In this document: positions 23,518-31,740 of the stretch, piece after piece
Layout of the letters: every line of letters starts with the position of its first letter
Position numbering within the stretch: the stretch's first letter is position 1
Assembly: GCA_019636275.1 (NCBI GenBank)
Contig: JAHBXY010000093.1
Coordinates: forward strand, 1 to 36,740
Direction: 5' to 3'
Source: Planctomycetota bacterium
GTDB lineage: Bacteria; Planctomycetota; J058
Length of the DNA: 36,740 nt
Made by a program: the position numbers and the translations under genes
The notes under the pieces: model-generated
The model's input: only the letters and a program-made list of their open reading frames with translations
What the model was told of the DNA's origin: nothing
Databases searched by the model: none

Positions 23518-26500
23518 ATGCCCCACGACTTCACAGCGGCTGGCGGCGCGCGCGGCGCCTCGGGGATCGCCGACGTCGGCTCCGACGCGCTGCGGTTCAC
23601 CCTGGCGACGCTCGCCGCCGGGGTGCGCGCGCTGCACGGCGACGCGCTCCAGGACACCCCGCGCGAGGAGATGCTCGAGGACCTCTCGCACATCTTCGGC
23701 GGGCCCGACGAGCTCAAGGGCGCGCTCGAGGAGGCCTTCGAGCGCAGCCTGCAGACGCTGGTGATCGGCCTCAAGCAGGCGTGGCTCGTCGGGTCCGTGG
23801 AGACGGCCGACGGGCGCGACCTGTGCGAGGCCTTCGGCGAGCACCTGCGGGGCCCCTTCGCGGCCGAGTCCGGCCTCGAGGGCCGGCTGTTCATCGACTT
23901 CCTCGACGGCTTCTTCCTCGACTACGACACGGCGCGCGAGGCCGGCCCGGCGCTCCTCGGCCTGCCCGACATGGACGGCGCGCAGCTCTTCGGGCAGCTC
24001 CTCGACGCGGGCGGCGTCGTGCCCGCGCACGAGCTGGCCGCGCGCGCCACGGAGGCGATCCAGCGCGGGCTGATCGAGCACGCGCAGCTCGAGGAGGAGC
24101 ACCCGATCATCCGCTTCGGCTGCTGGCAGGACCTGCTCGCCGACGGGCTCCACTGGCACTTCACGGACGTCGTGCGCGGCCACCCGAGCTGGTCGCGCTA
24201 CCTCGACGCGACCGACCCCGAGCGCCTCGACCGCGTCGAGGGGCGGGCGATCGCCTCGCGCGACGACGAGGGGCGCGAGCGGGTGACGCTCCTGCGCGAC
24301 CTCGGCGCGCGGCGCGCGCTCTACCAGGAGCGCACCGGCGAGGTCCTGCCCAACCGCGAGTGGCTGTTCGACGTCGCCGACCGCCTCGAGGAGGTCGAGG
24401 AGGCGGTCGAGAGCGACCTGCTCAAGGGCAAGCCGATCTCCGGGCACGACCTGCCGAAGATCGTGGCCGCCGCCGTGGCCAAGATCCACGACCGGCTGGG
24501 GACGACGCCGGTGGGCCGCCTGTCCGACGCCATGGCGCAGCCGGCGCCGGGCGCGGTCGACGTCCTGCGCCGCGCGCGGCGCGACTTCCGCCGCAGCCAC
24601 TGGCAGGGGCCCGACTACGGCGACGCGGCGCTGCAGCTCGCGGGCGCGCTCCTGCCGCTCGTCGGCCCGCGCGCGGCGGAGCGCTACTACCGCGAGGCGG
24701 CGGCGTTCGGCGCCGACCGCGCGACCGCCGAGTACGGCCTGTTCCTCGTCGAGCTCTTCTCGCAGGACTTCCCCGCGGCGCTCGAGCACCTGAAGGTCGC
24801 CGCGGCGCTGAGCCCCGAGCGCTTCGCGCCGTTCGACATGACGCGCTACCCGCCCAGGGCGATCCTGGGCGCGGGCGGCGGCGGCCCGGTGTTCCTCGTC
24901 GACCGCCCGGAGGGCGAGCCGGGCGAGGAGGCGGTGGTCAAGTGCCTGTGGGACGCCGTGCGCGTCGTCGACCCGCGGCCGGGCCTCAAGCCGCTGGCCG
25001 AGCTGGCCCGCGCGGGCGTGGGCGGGTTCCCGCGGCTCCTGCACCTGGGCGTGCACCTCAAGGAGTTCCCCTACGTCGTCACGGCCAACGTCGAGGGCGA
25101 CGACCTCGACCGCTTCCGCGAGATGCGCGGCGGCGATACGCCGGGCTCGGTCGTGGCGATGATCGGCGAGCGGGTCGCTGCCACCCTGCGCGACCTGCAC
25201 GCGGCCGGGCTGGTCCACGACAACGTGAAGCCGGGCAACGTGCGCGTCGGCGCGGGCGAGGAGGGGCTATCGGTCACGCTCCTCGACCCGTGCATCCCCA
25301 ACGTCCTCATGGCGGCGCCGGGGCGCGTGCAGGGCGTGCGCCGCCTGCTCGCCTGGTCGCGCGCCGGGCGGGTGATCGCCGAGGCCTTCGCCACCTACAC
25401 GGCGCCCGAGGTCGTGCGCGGCGGCAAGGAGGCCTCGAGCCCGGCCGCCGACGTCTACTCGCTGGGCGCGGTGCTCTACAAGCTCGCGACGGGCGCGCCG
25501 CCGCGGCCGGCCGACCCGGGCGTGCTGCCGACGTCGCTGCGCGACGCGGTCATGCGCTGCCTGGACAAGGACCCGGCGCGCAGGCCGTCGGCCGAGGAGG
25601 CGCGGCGCCTCCTCGAGGACGCGCAGGCGCTGCCCGACGAGCCGGCGCCTCAGCGCCGACCCCTCGGCGCGCGCCGACCGCCGCGTCGCGCCCGGCCGCC
25701 GCGCCGCCTCGCCACCGCCGCCCCGCCGGCGGCCGCGCCGCGCGCCAGGCGGACCCGTTCGACGACCCCTTCGCCTCCCCGCCCGCCTACGCGCAGGGCG
25801 CTGCAGCCCCCGCCGCCGATCCGTTCGGCGCCCCTGCCGCCGACCCGTTCGGCGCCCCTGCGTTCGGCGCCCCTGCCGCGGACCCGTTCGGCGCCCCTGC
25901 GTTCGGCGCCCCTGCCGCCGACCCGTTCGGCGCCCCTGCCGCCGCCGACCCGTTCGGCGCCCCTGCCGCTGCTGACCCGTTCGGCGCCCCCGCCGCCGAT
26001 CCGTTCGGCGCCCCTGCCGCCGACCCGTTCGGCGCCCCCCTGGGCGGCGATCCGTTCGGCGCCCCCGCCGCCGACCCGTTCGGCGCCCCCCTGGGCGGCG
26101 ATCCGTTCGGCGCCCCCGCCGCCGACCCGTTCGGCGCCCCCGCCGCCGACCCGTTCGGCGCCCCCCTGGGCGACCCGTTCGGCGCGCCTGGCGCCGACCC
26201 GTTCGGCGCCCCCCTGGGCGACCCGTTCGGCGCGCCTGCCGCCGACCCGTTCGGTGCGCCCCTGGGCGACCCGTTCGGCGCGCCTGCCGCCGACCCGTTC
26301 GGCGCGCCCCTGGGCGACCCGTTCGGCGCGCCTGTTGGCGGCGACCCGTTCGCCATGCCCGCAGGGTTCGCGCCTGACCCCTTCGGCGCTCCTGCGGCGG
26401 AGGAGGACGAGGAGGAGCCGCTCGACCCGTCCGAGGCGCTGGCGCTGCTCGAGAACCTGATGGGGACCAGCAGCGCGCCGAAGAAGCCCGCCGCGCCGAA

Positions 26501-26631
26501 GAAGGCGCCGCCGCCGCAGGGGAGGGCTGCCGCCGGACCGGGGCGCCCCAGCGCGCCGCCCACCCGAGGGCCGTTCGCGGCGCCGGCCGACCCGTTCGCC
26601 GCGCCGGCCGACCCGTTCGCCGCGCCGCTGG
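23518..26631 (+). CDS. Pseudokinase with long helical N-terminus and DPF repeats (frame-disrupted)
   Basis: From ATG 23518 one frame holds to about 25647 (710 codons). Residues 1-440 are helical with no recognised domain except TPR-like helices near 365-430. Residues 445-705 have a protein-kinase fold: glycine loop GAGGGGPVF (451-459), Lys475, LVHDNVKPGN (565-574), LLDPC (588-592), TYTAPEVVRGG and ADVYSLGAVLYKLATG. The HRD motif reads HDN, so the catalytic Asp is Asn569, and DFG reads DPC. It is therefore probably a pseudokinase. Near 25647 the coding signal moves to a second frame, which encodes an Ala/Pro linker and the DPF repeats to about 26631. The remaining part (26632-27264) belongs to the same protein. 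The three shifts are all in one direction and together restore the first frame. Confidence 0.7.
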
Positions 26632-26876
26632 CAACCCGTTCGGAGGCGCCGCCGGCAGCCATTCGCGCAGACGGCCGCCGACCCGTTCGCGCTGCCGCCC
26701 GGCGCCGCCGACCCGTTCGCGCTGCCGCCCGGCGCCGCCGGCCCGTTCGCCGCGCCGCCGGCCGGCGTGGACCCGTTCGCCGCAGCGCAGGCCGACCCGT
26801 TCGCCGCGCCGCCGGCCGGCATGGACCCGTTCGCCGCCGCGCAGGGCGACCCGTTCGCCGCCGCGCAGGGGTTCGA
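25764..26876 (+). repeat. DPFGAP-type repeat tract (about 30 DPF motifs)
   Basis: In the coding frame of 25650-26630 the sequence is a run of AADPFGAP and LGDPFGAP units. I count 24 DPF motifs up to the acidic EEDEEEP stretch near 26400. After a Lys/Pro-rich linker about 8 more follow (ADPFAAP, DPFALPP, MDPFAAAQ) in the next frames, with NPF, QPF and GPF variants. At DNA level the unit is gacccgttcggcgcccc repeated every 18-27 bases. Unit lengths are multiples of three, so it is a coding tract. Short linear DPF motifs are known from Eps15 and other eukaryotic endocytic proteins, where they bind AP2. Any parallel here is inference. Such tracts are prone to slippage, which may explain some frame changes. 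Confidence 0.85.
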
Positions 26877-27264
26877 CCGCAACGTCTCCGCCGGCGGGCT
26901 CTGGCTCTCGGAGGAGGTCGAGGCGCCCAAGCCGCCGCCCGCGGCCAAGGCCCCGGCCGCCAAGGCCCCGGCGGCCAAGACCGGCGCGACCAAGGCCGGC
27001 GGCGCGCGCGGCAAGAAGCAGCAGGCCGACGAGGAGTACGGCCTGGTCGTCTCGGGCCTGAGCTTGCCCTCGAAGCGCGACGCCGCCGTGCAGATCATCA
27101 TGCAGGTCCGCGGCATGAGCGAGGGCGAGGCCCGCGACCTGTGCCGCTCGCCGGTCGTGCCCGTGATCAAGAAGGGGACCAAGGCGGAGGTCGACGCGGC
27201 GGAGGCCTTGTTCAAGGACGCCAAGATCCAGTGCCGCGTGACGACCAAGAAGAAGCGCTCGTAG
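26632..27264 (+). CDS. C-terminal segment of the pseudokinase protein: DPF motifs and L7/L12-C-terminal-like domain
   Basis: This is the same protein continued after two more frame changes near 26631 and 26655. From about 26662 the frame is open to the TAG at 27264. It encodes further DPF motifs, NVSAGGLWLSEEVEA, a Lys/Ala/Pro linker, and a final 70-residue domain. That domain reads YGLVVSGLSLPSKRDAAVQI, then MQVRGMSEGEARDLCRSP, then PVIKKGTKAEVDAAEALFKD and AKIQCRVTTKKKRS. Its order and spacing match the C-terminal domain of ribosomal protein L7/L12 (K-xx-V-xx-I-xxx-G-xxx-A-xx-L-x-xxP-xxx-K-x-G-xxx-E). This domain also occurs outside ribosomes. Its role here is unknown. A GTG at 26767 could be mistaken for a start but lacks a Shine-Dalgarno. 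Confidence 0.65.
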   Translation, partial: QPVRRRRRQPFAQTAADPFALPPGAADPFALPPGAAGPFAAPPAGVDPFAAAQADPFAAPPAGMDPFAAAQGDPFAAAQGFDRNVSAGGLWLSEEVEAPKPPPAAKAPAAKAPAAKTGATKAGGARGKKQQADEEYGLVVSGLSLPSKRDAAVQIIMQVRGMSEGEARDLCRSPVVPVIKKGTKAEVDAAEALFKDAKIQCRVTTKKKRS

Positions 27265-27329
27265 GCGCCTCGCCGGAGGCCGCCGGCCACGCCGTGCCCC
27301 CTCCGCCTTCAGCCCGTCCGCGCCCCTGT

Positions 27330-27335
27330 TAGACT
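27330..27335 (+). promoter_or_regulatory. -10-like TAGACT upstream of aconitase
   Basis: The sequence tgtTAGACT fits TAnnnT with a TG one base upstream (extended -10 form). TTCAGC lies 16 bases before it, a partial -35 match. The aconitase start is 62 bases downstream, so this gene has a real leader with a Shine-Dalgarno. Confidence 0.4.
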
Positions 27336-27397
27336 CACGCCTTCTCGAGCGCCCCGCTCTCCCTCCCCCGGGCGCGCGAGCGAGGAGGACACCCCAC

Positions 27398-29653
27398 GTG
27401 AGCCAGGACACCGCCCGGATCGAGGCCCTCTACCAGTCGTCGGCCGCCCGTCACGCGCGCGCGCGCGAGCGGCTGGGGCGCCCCCTGACCCTGGCCGAGA
27501 AGGTCCTCTGGGCGCACCTGCGCGACGTCGACGGGCCGCTGCCCGAGCGCGGGGCGTCGTTCCTCGAGCTGAACCCGGACCGCGTGGCCATGCAGGACGC
27601 GACCGCGCAGATGGCGCTCCTGCAGTTCATGCTCGCCGGCAAGGACGAGGCCGCCGTGCCCACGACGGTCCACTGCGACCACCTGATCCAGGCGCGCGTC
27701 GGCGCGGCCAAGGACCTGAGCGAGGCCAACACGACCAACCGCGAGGTCTACGACTTCCTCGAGTCGGTCTCGCGCCGCTACGGGATCGGCTTCTGGAAGC
27801 CGGGCTCGGGGATCATCCACCAGGTCGTCCTCGAGAACTACGCCTTCCCGGGCGGCCTCATGATCGGCACCGACTCGCACACGCCCAACGCCGGCGGCAT
27901 GGGCATGCTGGCGGTCGGCGTGGGCGGCTCCGACGCGGTCGACGCCATGGTCGGCCTGCCCTGGGAGGTGCTCTGCCCGCGCCTGATCGGCGTGAAGCTC
28001 ACCGGCCAGCTCTCCGGCTGGACCTCGCCCAAGGACGTGATCCTGAAGATGGCCGAGATCCTCACGGTCGAGGGCGGCACGAACAAGATCATCGAGTACT
28101 TCGGCCCCGGCGTGCGCTCGATCAGCCTCACCGGCCGGGCGACGATCACCAACATGGGCGCCGAGGTCGGCGCGACGACGTCGGTCTTCCCCTTCGACGA
28201 GCGCACGGCGACCTACCTGCGCGCCACCGGGCGCGCCGACGTGGCCGCGCTGGCCGAGGCGCACCGCGCGCTCCTCGTCGCGGACGCCGAGGTCGAGCAG
28301 GACCCGGGCCGCTTCTACGACCAGGTGATCGAGCTCGACCTCTCGACGCTCGAGCCGCACGTCGTCGGCCCCTACACGCCCGACCTGGCCCGGCCGGTGT
28401 CGCGCCTGGGCGAGGACGCCAAGAAGAACGGCTGGCCGGTCGAGCTCAAGGCCGCGCTCATCGGCTCGTGCACGAACTCGTCCTACGAGGACATCTCGCG
28501 GGCGGCCAGCCTGGCCCGCCAGGCGCGCGCCAAGGGCCTCAAGGCCAAGGTGCCGCTGCTGGTGAGCCCGGGCTCGGAGCAGATCCGCGCGACGATCGAG
28601 CGCGACGGCCAGCTCAAGGACCTGCTCGACGTCGGCGCGACGGTCCTCGCCAACGCCTGCGGCCCGTGCATCGGCCAGTGGAAGCGCGAGGACATCCAGC
28701 AGGGCGAGAAGAACTCGATCCTCACGAGCTTCAACCGCAACTTCAAGAGCCGCAACGACGCCAACCCCGGCACGCACGCGTTCATCGCCAGCCCCGAGGT
28801 GGTCACGGCCTACGCCTTCTCGGGGACGTTCGACTGGAACCCGATGACCGACGCGCTGCCCGGCGCCGAGGTCAAGCTCGAGGCGCCGAAGGGCGACGAG
28901 CTGCCGTCCAACGGCTTCGCCGCCGGCGACGCGGGCTACGTCCCGCCCGACCCGGCCGGCAAGAGCACGCAGGTGAAGGTCGCCCCGACGAGCGACCGCC
29001 TGCAGCTCCTCGAGCCGTTCACGCCCTGGGAGGGCAAGGACCTCGAGGGGCTCGTCGTCCTGCTCAAGGCGCGCGGGAAGTGCACGACAGACCACATCTC
29101 GGCGGCCGGCCCCTGGCTGAAGTACCGCGGGCACCTGCAGAACATCAGCGACAACACCCTGCTCACGGCGGTGAACGACTTCACGGGCGAGAGCACCGGC
29201 GTCGACGCGCTCGACGGCTCGACGGGCAAGAAGTTCCCGGACCTGGCCAAGCGCTACAAGCAGGCCGGGCAGGGCTGGATCGTGGTCGGCGACTCGAACT
29301 ACGGCGAGGGCTCGTCGCGCGAGCACGCGGCCATGAGCCCGCGCTTCCTCGGCTGCCGGGCGGTCGTCGTGCGCAGCTTCGCGCGCATCCACGAGACGAA
29401 CCTCAAGAAGCAGGGCGTCCTGCCGCTGACGTTCGTCGACCCCGCCGACTACGGCAAGGTCCGCGCGAAGGACCGCGTCTCGATCCTGGGCCTGACCACC
29501 TTCACGCCCGGCAAGCCGCTCACGCTCCTCCTGAAGCACGACGACGGCAGCGAGGACCGGGTGCCCGTGAAGCACACGTTCACGGCCGAGCAGATCGAGT
29601 GGTTCAAGGCCGGCTCGGCGCTGAACCTCATCCGCAGGCGTCAGGGGACGTAG
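27398..29653 (+). CDS. acn: Aconitate hydratase, mitochondrial-type
   Basis: A 751-residue aconitase that converts citrate to isocitrate in the TCA cycle. The 4Fe-4S ligands are Cys358 (GSCTNSSYED), Cys421 and Cys424 (ACGPCIGQWKRED), the same numbers as in mature pig mitochondrial aconitase. Other marks are TVHCDHLIQ, GTDSHTPNAGGMGMLAVGVG, SFNRNFKSRND and the C-terminal SNYGEGSSREHAA loop. The size and motifs fit the mitochondrial (Aco2-type) group rather than AcnA or AcnB. The GTG at 27398 follows GAGGAGGAC, a strong Shine-Dalgarno nine bases away. It is a single-gene unit, convergent with rlmN. Confidence 0.95.
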   Translation: MSQDTARIEALYQSSAARHARARERLGRPLTLAEKVLWAHLRDVDGPLPERGASFLELNPDRVAMQDATAQMALLQFMLAGKDEAAVPTTVHCDHLIQARVGAAKDLSEANTTNREVYDFLESVSRRYGIGFWKPGSGIIHQVVLENYAFPGGLMIGTDSHTPNAGGMGMLAVGVGGSDAVDAMVGLPWEVLCPRLIGVKLTGQLSGWTSPKDVILKMAEILTVEGGTNKIIEYFGPGVRSISLTGRATITNMGAEVGATTSVFPFDERTATYLRATGRADVAALAEAHRALLVADAEVEQDPGRFYDQVIELDLSTLEPHVVGPYTPDLARPVSRLGEDAKKNGWPVELKAALIGSCTNSSYEDISRAASLARQARAKGLKAKVPLLVSPGSEQIRATIERDGQLKDLLDVGATVLANACGPCIGQWKREDIQQGEKNSILTSFNRNFKSRNDANPGTHAFIASPEVVTAYAFSGTFDWNPMTDALPGAEVKLEAPKGDELPSNGFAAGDAGYVPPDPAGKSTQVKVAPTSDRLQLLEPFTPWEGKDLEGLVVLLKARGKCTTDHISAAGPWLKYRGHLQNISDNTLLTAVNDFTGESTGVDALDGSTGKKFPDLAKRYKQAGQGWIVVGDSNYGEGSSREHAAMSPRFLGCRAVVVRSFARIHETNLKKQGVLPLTFVDPADYGKVRAKDRVSILGLTTFTPGKPLTLLLKHDDGSEDRVPVKHTFTAEQIEWFKAGSALNLIRRRQGT

Positions 29654-29679
29654 GCCTCGCCCCTACCCGGGCGTCAGGC
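29654..29679. terminator. Hairpin between convergent aconitase and rlmN
   Basis: Outer arms gcct (29654-29657) and aggc (29676-29679) enclose inner arms cgccc and gggcg with a 6-base loop and a 2-base bulge. It starts directly at the aconitase stop codon and lies 20 bases beyond the rlmN stop, so it could stop transcription both ways. No U-run on either side. Confidence 0.4.
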
Positions 29680-29698
29680 TCGCCCGCGCCCCGCGCCG

Positions 29699-30826
29699 CT
29701 ACGGACGGGCAGCGGGCAGTCGGCGGCGCCCGGCCAGCTTCTCCAGCGCGAGCTGCCCGCAGGCGGCGAGGATGTCGTCGCCGCGGGCGCGGCGGACGGT
29801 GACGTTCTCCACGCCCCCGTGCTGCAGCGCCGCCTGGAAGGCGGCCACCCGCTCGGGCGACGGCCGGGCGTAGGGCGCGCCCTCGTGCGGGTTGAACGGG
29901 ATCAGGTTCACCTTCACCCGGTCGAGGACCTCGCGGCAGCGGCGCGCGAGCGTCCGCGCGTGCGCGGGCTCGTCGTTCACGCCGGCCAGGAGCACGTACT
30001 CGAACGTCACCCGGCGGCGGCGCGGCAAGGGCAGCGTCTTCAGCAGGGCGAAGACCTCGCCCACGTCGTGGCGCCGGTTCACGGGCATGAGGCGCCCGCG
30101 CACCTCGTCGTCGGGCGCGTGGAGCGAGATCGCCAGGTTGACGCCGGTGCGCTCGAGGAACTCGGGGATCCGGTCGACGAGCCCGACGGTGGACACCGTG
30201 ATGCGCCGCGGCGGGAAGGCCAGGCCGGCGTCGTCCGTGAGCACCCGCAGGGCGGTGACGGTGGCCTCGATGTTGTGCAGGGGCTCGCCCATGCCCATGA
30301 ACACGAGGTTCGTCAGCCGCCGGTGCACCTCGCCGCCCTGGCCGCGGCCCATCTTCAGCACGCGCGCGTCGCCGCGCGCGACGAGCACGCGCTCGGCGGC
30401 CAGCACCTGCTCGGTGATCTCCCAGGCGGCCAGGTCGCGCACGAGGCCCATGGTGGCCGTGCGGCAGAAGCTGCAGCCCATGGCGCAGCCGACCTGCGTC
30501 GACACGCACAGCGTCCGCCGCTCGCCCTCGGGGATGATCACGCACTCGACGTCGCGCCCGTCCTCGAGCGCGAGGAGCATCTTGATCGTCCCGTCGGCGG
30601 CCGCCCGGGCGTCGGTCGCCTCGAGCCGCGGCAGGCGCGCGCCGGCGCGCAAGTCCTCGCGCATGGCCGCCGGGAGGTCGGTCATCACGTCGACCGACTC
30701 GGCGAGGCGCCGCCACACCCAGCGGAACACCTGGTCGCCGCGGTAGGGCGGGTGCCCGCGCGCCGCCAGCGCGGCGCGCAGCCCTTCGCGGTCGAGGTCC
30801 TTGAGGTTGAGGAGGGCGGAGGTCAT
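29699..30826 (-). CDS. rlmN: 23S rRNA (adenine2503-C2)/tRNA methyltransferase RlmN
   Basis: A 375-residue radical-SAM enzyme that methylates C2 of A2503 in 23S rRNA and A37 in some tRNAs. The radical-SAM cluster is Cys114, 118 and 121 (GCAMGCSFC). The methyl-carrying Cys lies in GDDILAACGQ near residue 358, and the conserved TLCVSTQVGC Cys is at 107. FMGMGEPLHN, VSTVGLVDRIP, AISLHAPDDEVRGRLMPVNR and VLLAGVNDEP are also characteristic. The N-terminal helical domain (LLNLKDLDREGLRAAL, GDQVFRWVW) is present. The ATG at 30826 starts at TSALLNL. It has no Shine-Dalgarno, but TACGCT lies nine bases upstream. Confidence 0.95.
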   Translation of the reverse strand: MTSALLNLKDLDREGLRAALAARGHPPYRGDQVFRWVWRRLAESVDVMTDLPAAMREDLRAGARLPRLEATDARAAADGTIKMLLALEDGRDVECVIIPEGERRTLCVSTQVGCAMGCSFCRTATMGLVRDLAAWEITEQVLAAERVLVARGDARVLKMGRGQGGEVHRRLTNLVFMGMGEPLHNIEATVTALRVLTDDAGLAFPPRRITVSTVGLVDRIPEFLERTGVNLAISLHAPDDEVRGRLMPVNRRHDVGEVFALLKTLPLPRRRRVTFEYVLLAGVNDEPAHARTLARRCREVLDRVKVNLIPFNPHEGAPYARPSPERVAAFQAALQHGGVENVTVRRARGDDILAACGQLALEKLAGRRRLPAARP

Positions 30827-30835
30827 CGCACGTCG

Positions 30836-30841
30836 AGCGTA
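30836..30841 (-). promoter_or_regulatory. -10-like TACGCT upstream of rlmN
   Basis: On the minus strand TACGCT is followed by cgacgtgcg and the ATG at 30826. Transcription starting 6-8 bases on would give a leader of 0-3 bases. No Shine-Dalgarno is present. Confidence 0.4.
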
Positions 30842-30929
30842 CCGCGACACGGAGCCGCCGCCCAGCCTCCCAGGGACCCGCGCGGCTCCGCCCGCGGGGG
30901 CAGCAGGCCGGGCGACATCCGCCAGCCGT

Positions 30930-31245
30930 CGACCACGCGCGTGCGCGATTCCACGGGTGGAATGGACCCACAGGCGTGGGGAGGGCGTGGAGGCCGAGGC
31001 CCTGCGGCGCGCGCGCGGGTCATATCGATCGCCGGGTCCTACGGCCCGCAGGGCCCGGCAGCCGCGGACCGTCGATCACGCGAGGGCTCGATCCCACGGG
31101 TGGAATGGACCCACAGGCGAGGCGAGGGCGCGGAGGCCGAGGCGAGGGGGTGCGCGCGCGGGTCGTATCAGACGCCCTGATCCTACGACCCGCGCGCGCA
31201 CCCCATCGCACGGCATCCGCGGCCGCAGCCGTCGATCGCACCTAG
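30930..31245 (+). repeat. Dispersed repeat element, copy B (two tandem units)
   Basis: Two units with the same order of motifs as copy A lie head to tail. Each has ccacgggtggaatggaccca (30951-30970 and 31094-31113), a purine-rich tract ending gcgcgcgcgggt, and an ending like cagccg-tcgatcacgc. The first unit's right arm is degenerate. The second unit is complete, with 26-bp arms at 31142-31167 and 31184-31209, and ends in catccgcggccgcagccgtcgatcgca and CTAG. It fills the gap between rlmN and rpoZ, and its CTAG supplies the rpoZ stop. Stretch 30842-30929 shows nothing recognisable. Confidence 0.75.
31142..31209 (-). terminator. 26-bp hairpin downstream of rpoZ
   Basis: Arms 31142-31167 and 31184-31209 pair over 26 bases with one mismatch. 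The inner 20 bases are perfect. The 16-base loop can form a further tcag/ctga pair. It begins 33 bases after the rpoZ stop. It would be a very stable RNA hairpin and could end rpoZ transcription, but no U-run follows, and it is also an integral part of the repeat element. Confidence 0.5.
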
Positions 31246-31538
31246 TCGATCTTGACTTCGATGGGCGTCTCGGCGGGCGGGCTCGCCTGCCCCACGGCCT
31301 CGACCTGGTGCGTGGCCATCTCCTGGGCCAGGACCTCGGGCGGCGGGGGCGGCGCGAGGTGGATCTTGCGCTGGAGGACCTCCTCGAGCGCGATCTGGAT
31401 CGGGTTGCGCGACTCGAGGTCGACGAGCTTGCGCTGCTTGCCCTTGACGAGCTCGCGGCACCGCTTCTGGATCAGCACCGTGAGCTCGAACGTGTTCCCG
31501 ACGAGTTCCTTGGCGCGATCCCAACGCTGAAGGTCCAC
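31242..31538 (-). CDS. rpoZ: RNA polymerase omega subunit (RpoZ-like)
   Basis: A 98-residue protein. ELVGNTFELTVLIQKRCREL is followed by KLVDLESRNPIQIALEEVLQ and RKI, which matches the omega core (helix, xLxxxRxxxL, then NPxxIALxEI). The LIQKR and LVD variants are like planctomycete omegas. The Pro-rich stretch APPPPPEVLAQ and the C-terminal tail are lineage additions. Omega helps assemble RNA polymerase. The GTG at 31538 was chosen because GGAG precedes it and everything upstream in that frame is Arg/Pro-rich non-coding sequence. The stop is TAG within CTAG at the end of repeat copy B. Confidence 0.75.
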   Translation of the reverse strand: MDLQRWDRAKELVGNTFELTVLIQKRCRELVKGKQRKLVDLESRNPIQIALEEVLQRKIHLAPPPPPEVLAQEMATHQVEAVGQASPPAETPIEVKID

Positions 31539-31575
31539 GGCGCGGCCTCTCCGGATCGGGGTGAGTGCGGTACGT

Positions 31576-31635
31576 GCGCCCCGGGGCGGGGCGCGACCGA
31601 ATGGGCGTGGGGATGCCGACACGGGCATCCCCACG
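31576..31635. promoter_or_regulatory. Two strong hairpins upstream of rpoZ
   Basis: gcgcccc-ggggc-ggggcgc (31576-31594) is a perfect 7-bp stem. cgtggggatgcc-gacacg-ggcatccccacg (31606-31635) is a perfect 12-bp stem with a 6-base loop. They lie 38-97 bases before the rpoZ start in the divergent gap to the FHA gene. They could be leader structures (attenuation, ribosomal control) or a transcription end for something outside annotation. The rest of 31636-31740 holds a short imperfect duplication around gccgggcttg and nothing else I recognise. Confidence 0.4.
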
Positions 31636-31740
31636 AAGCGCGTCAGGATACCTGATCTCCGCCGCCTGTCCAGGGGTCGGGCACCGGGCTTGCTGGCGCG
31701 TTCCCACGGGTGCCGGGCTTGTGTCCGGCGCGCCACACGC

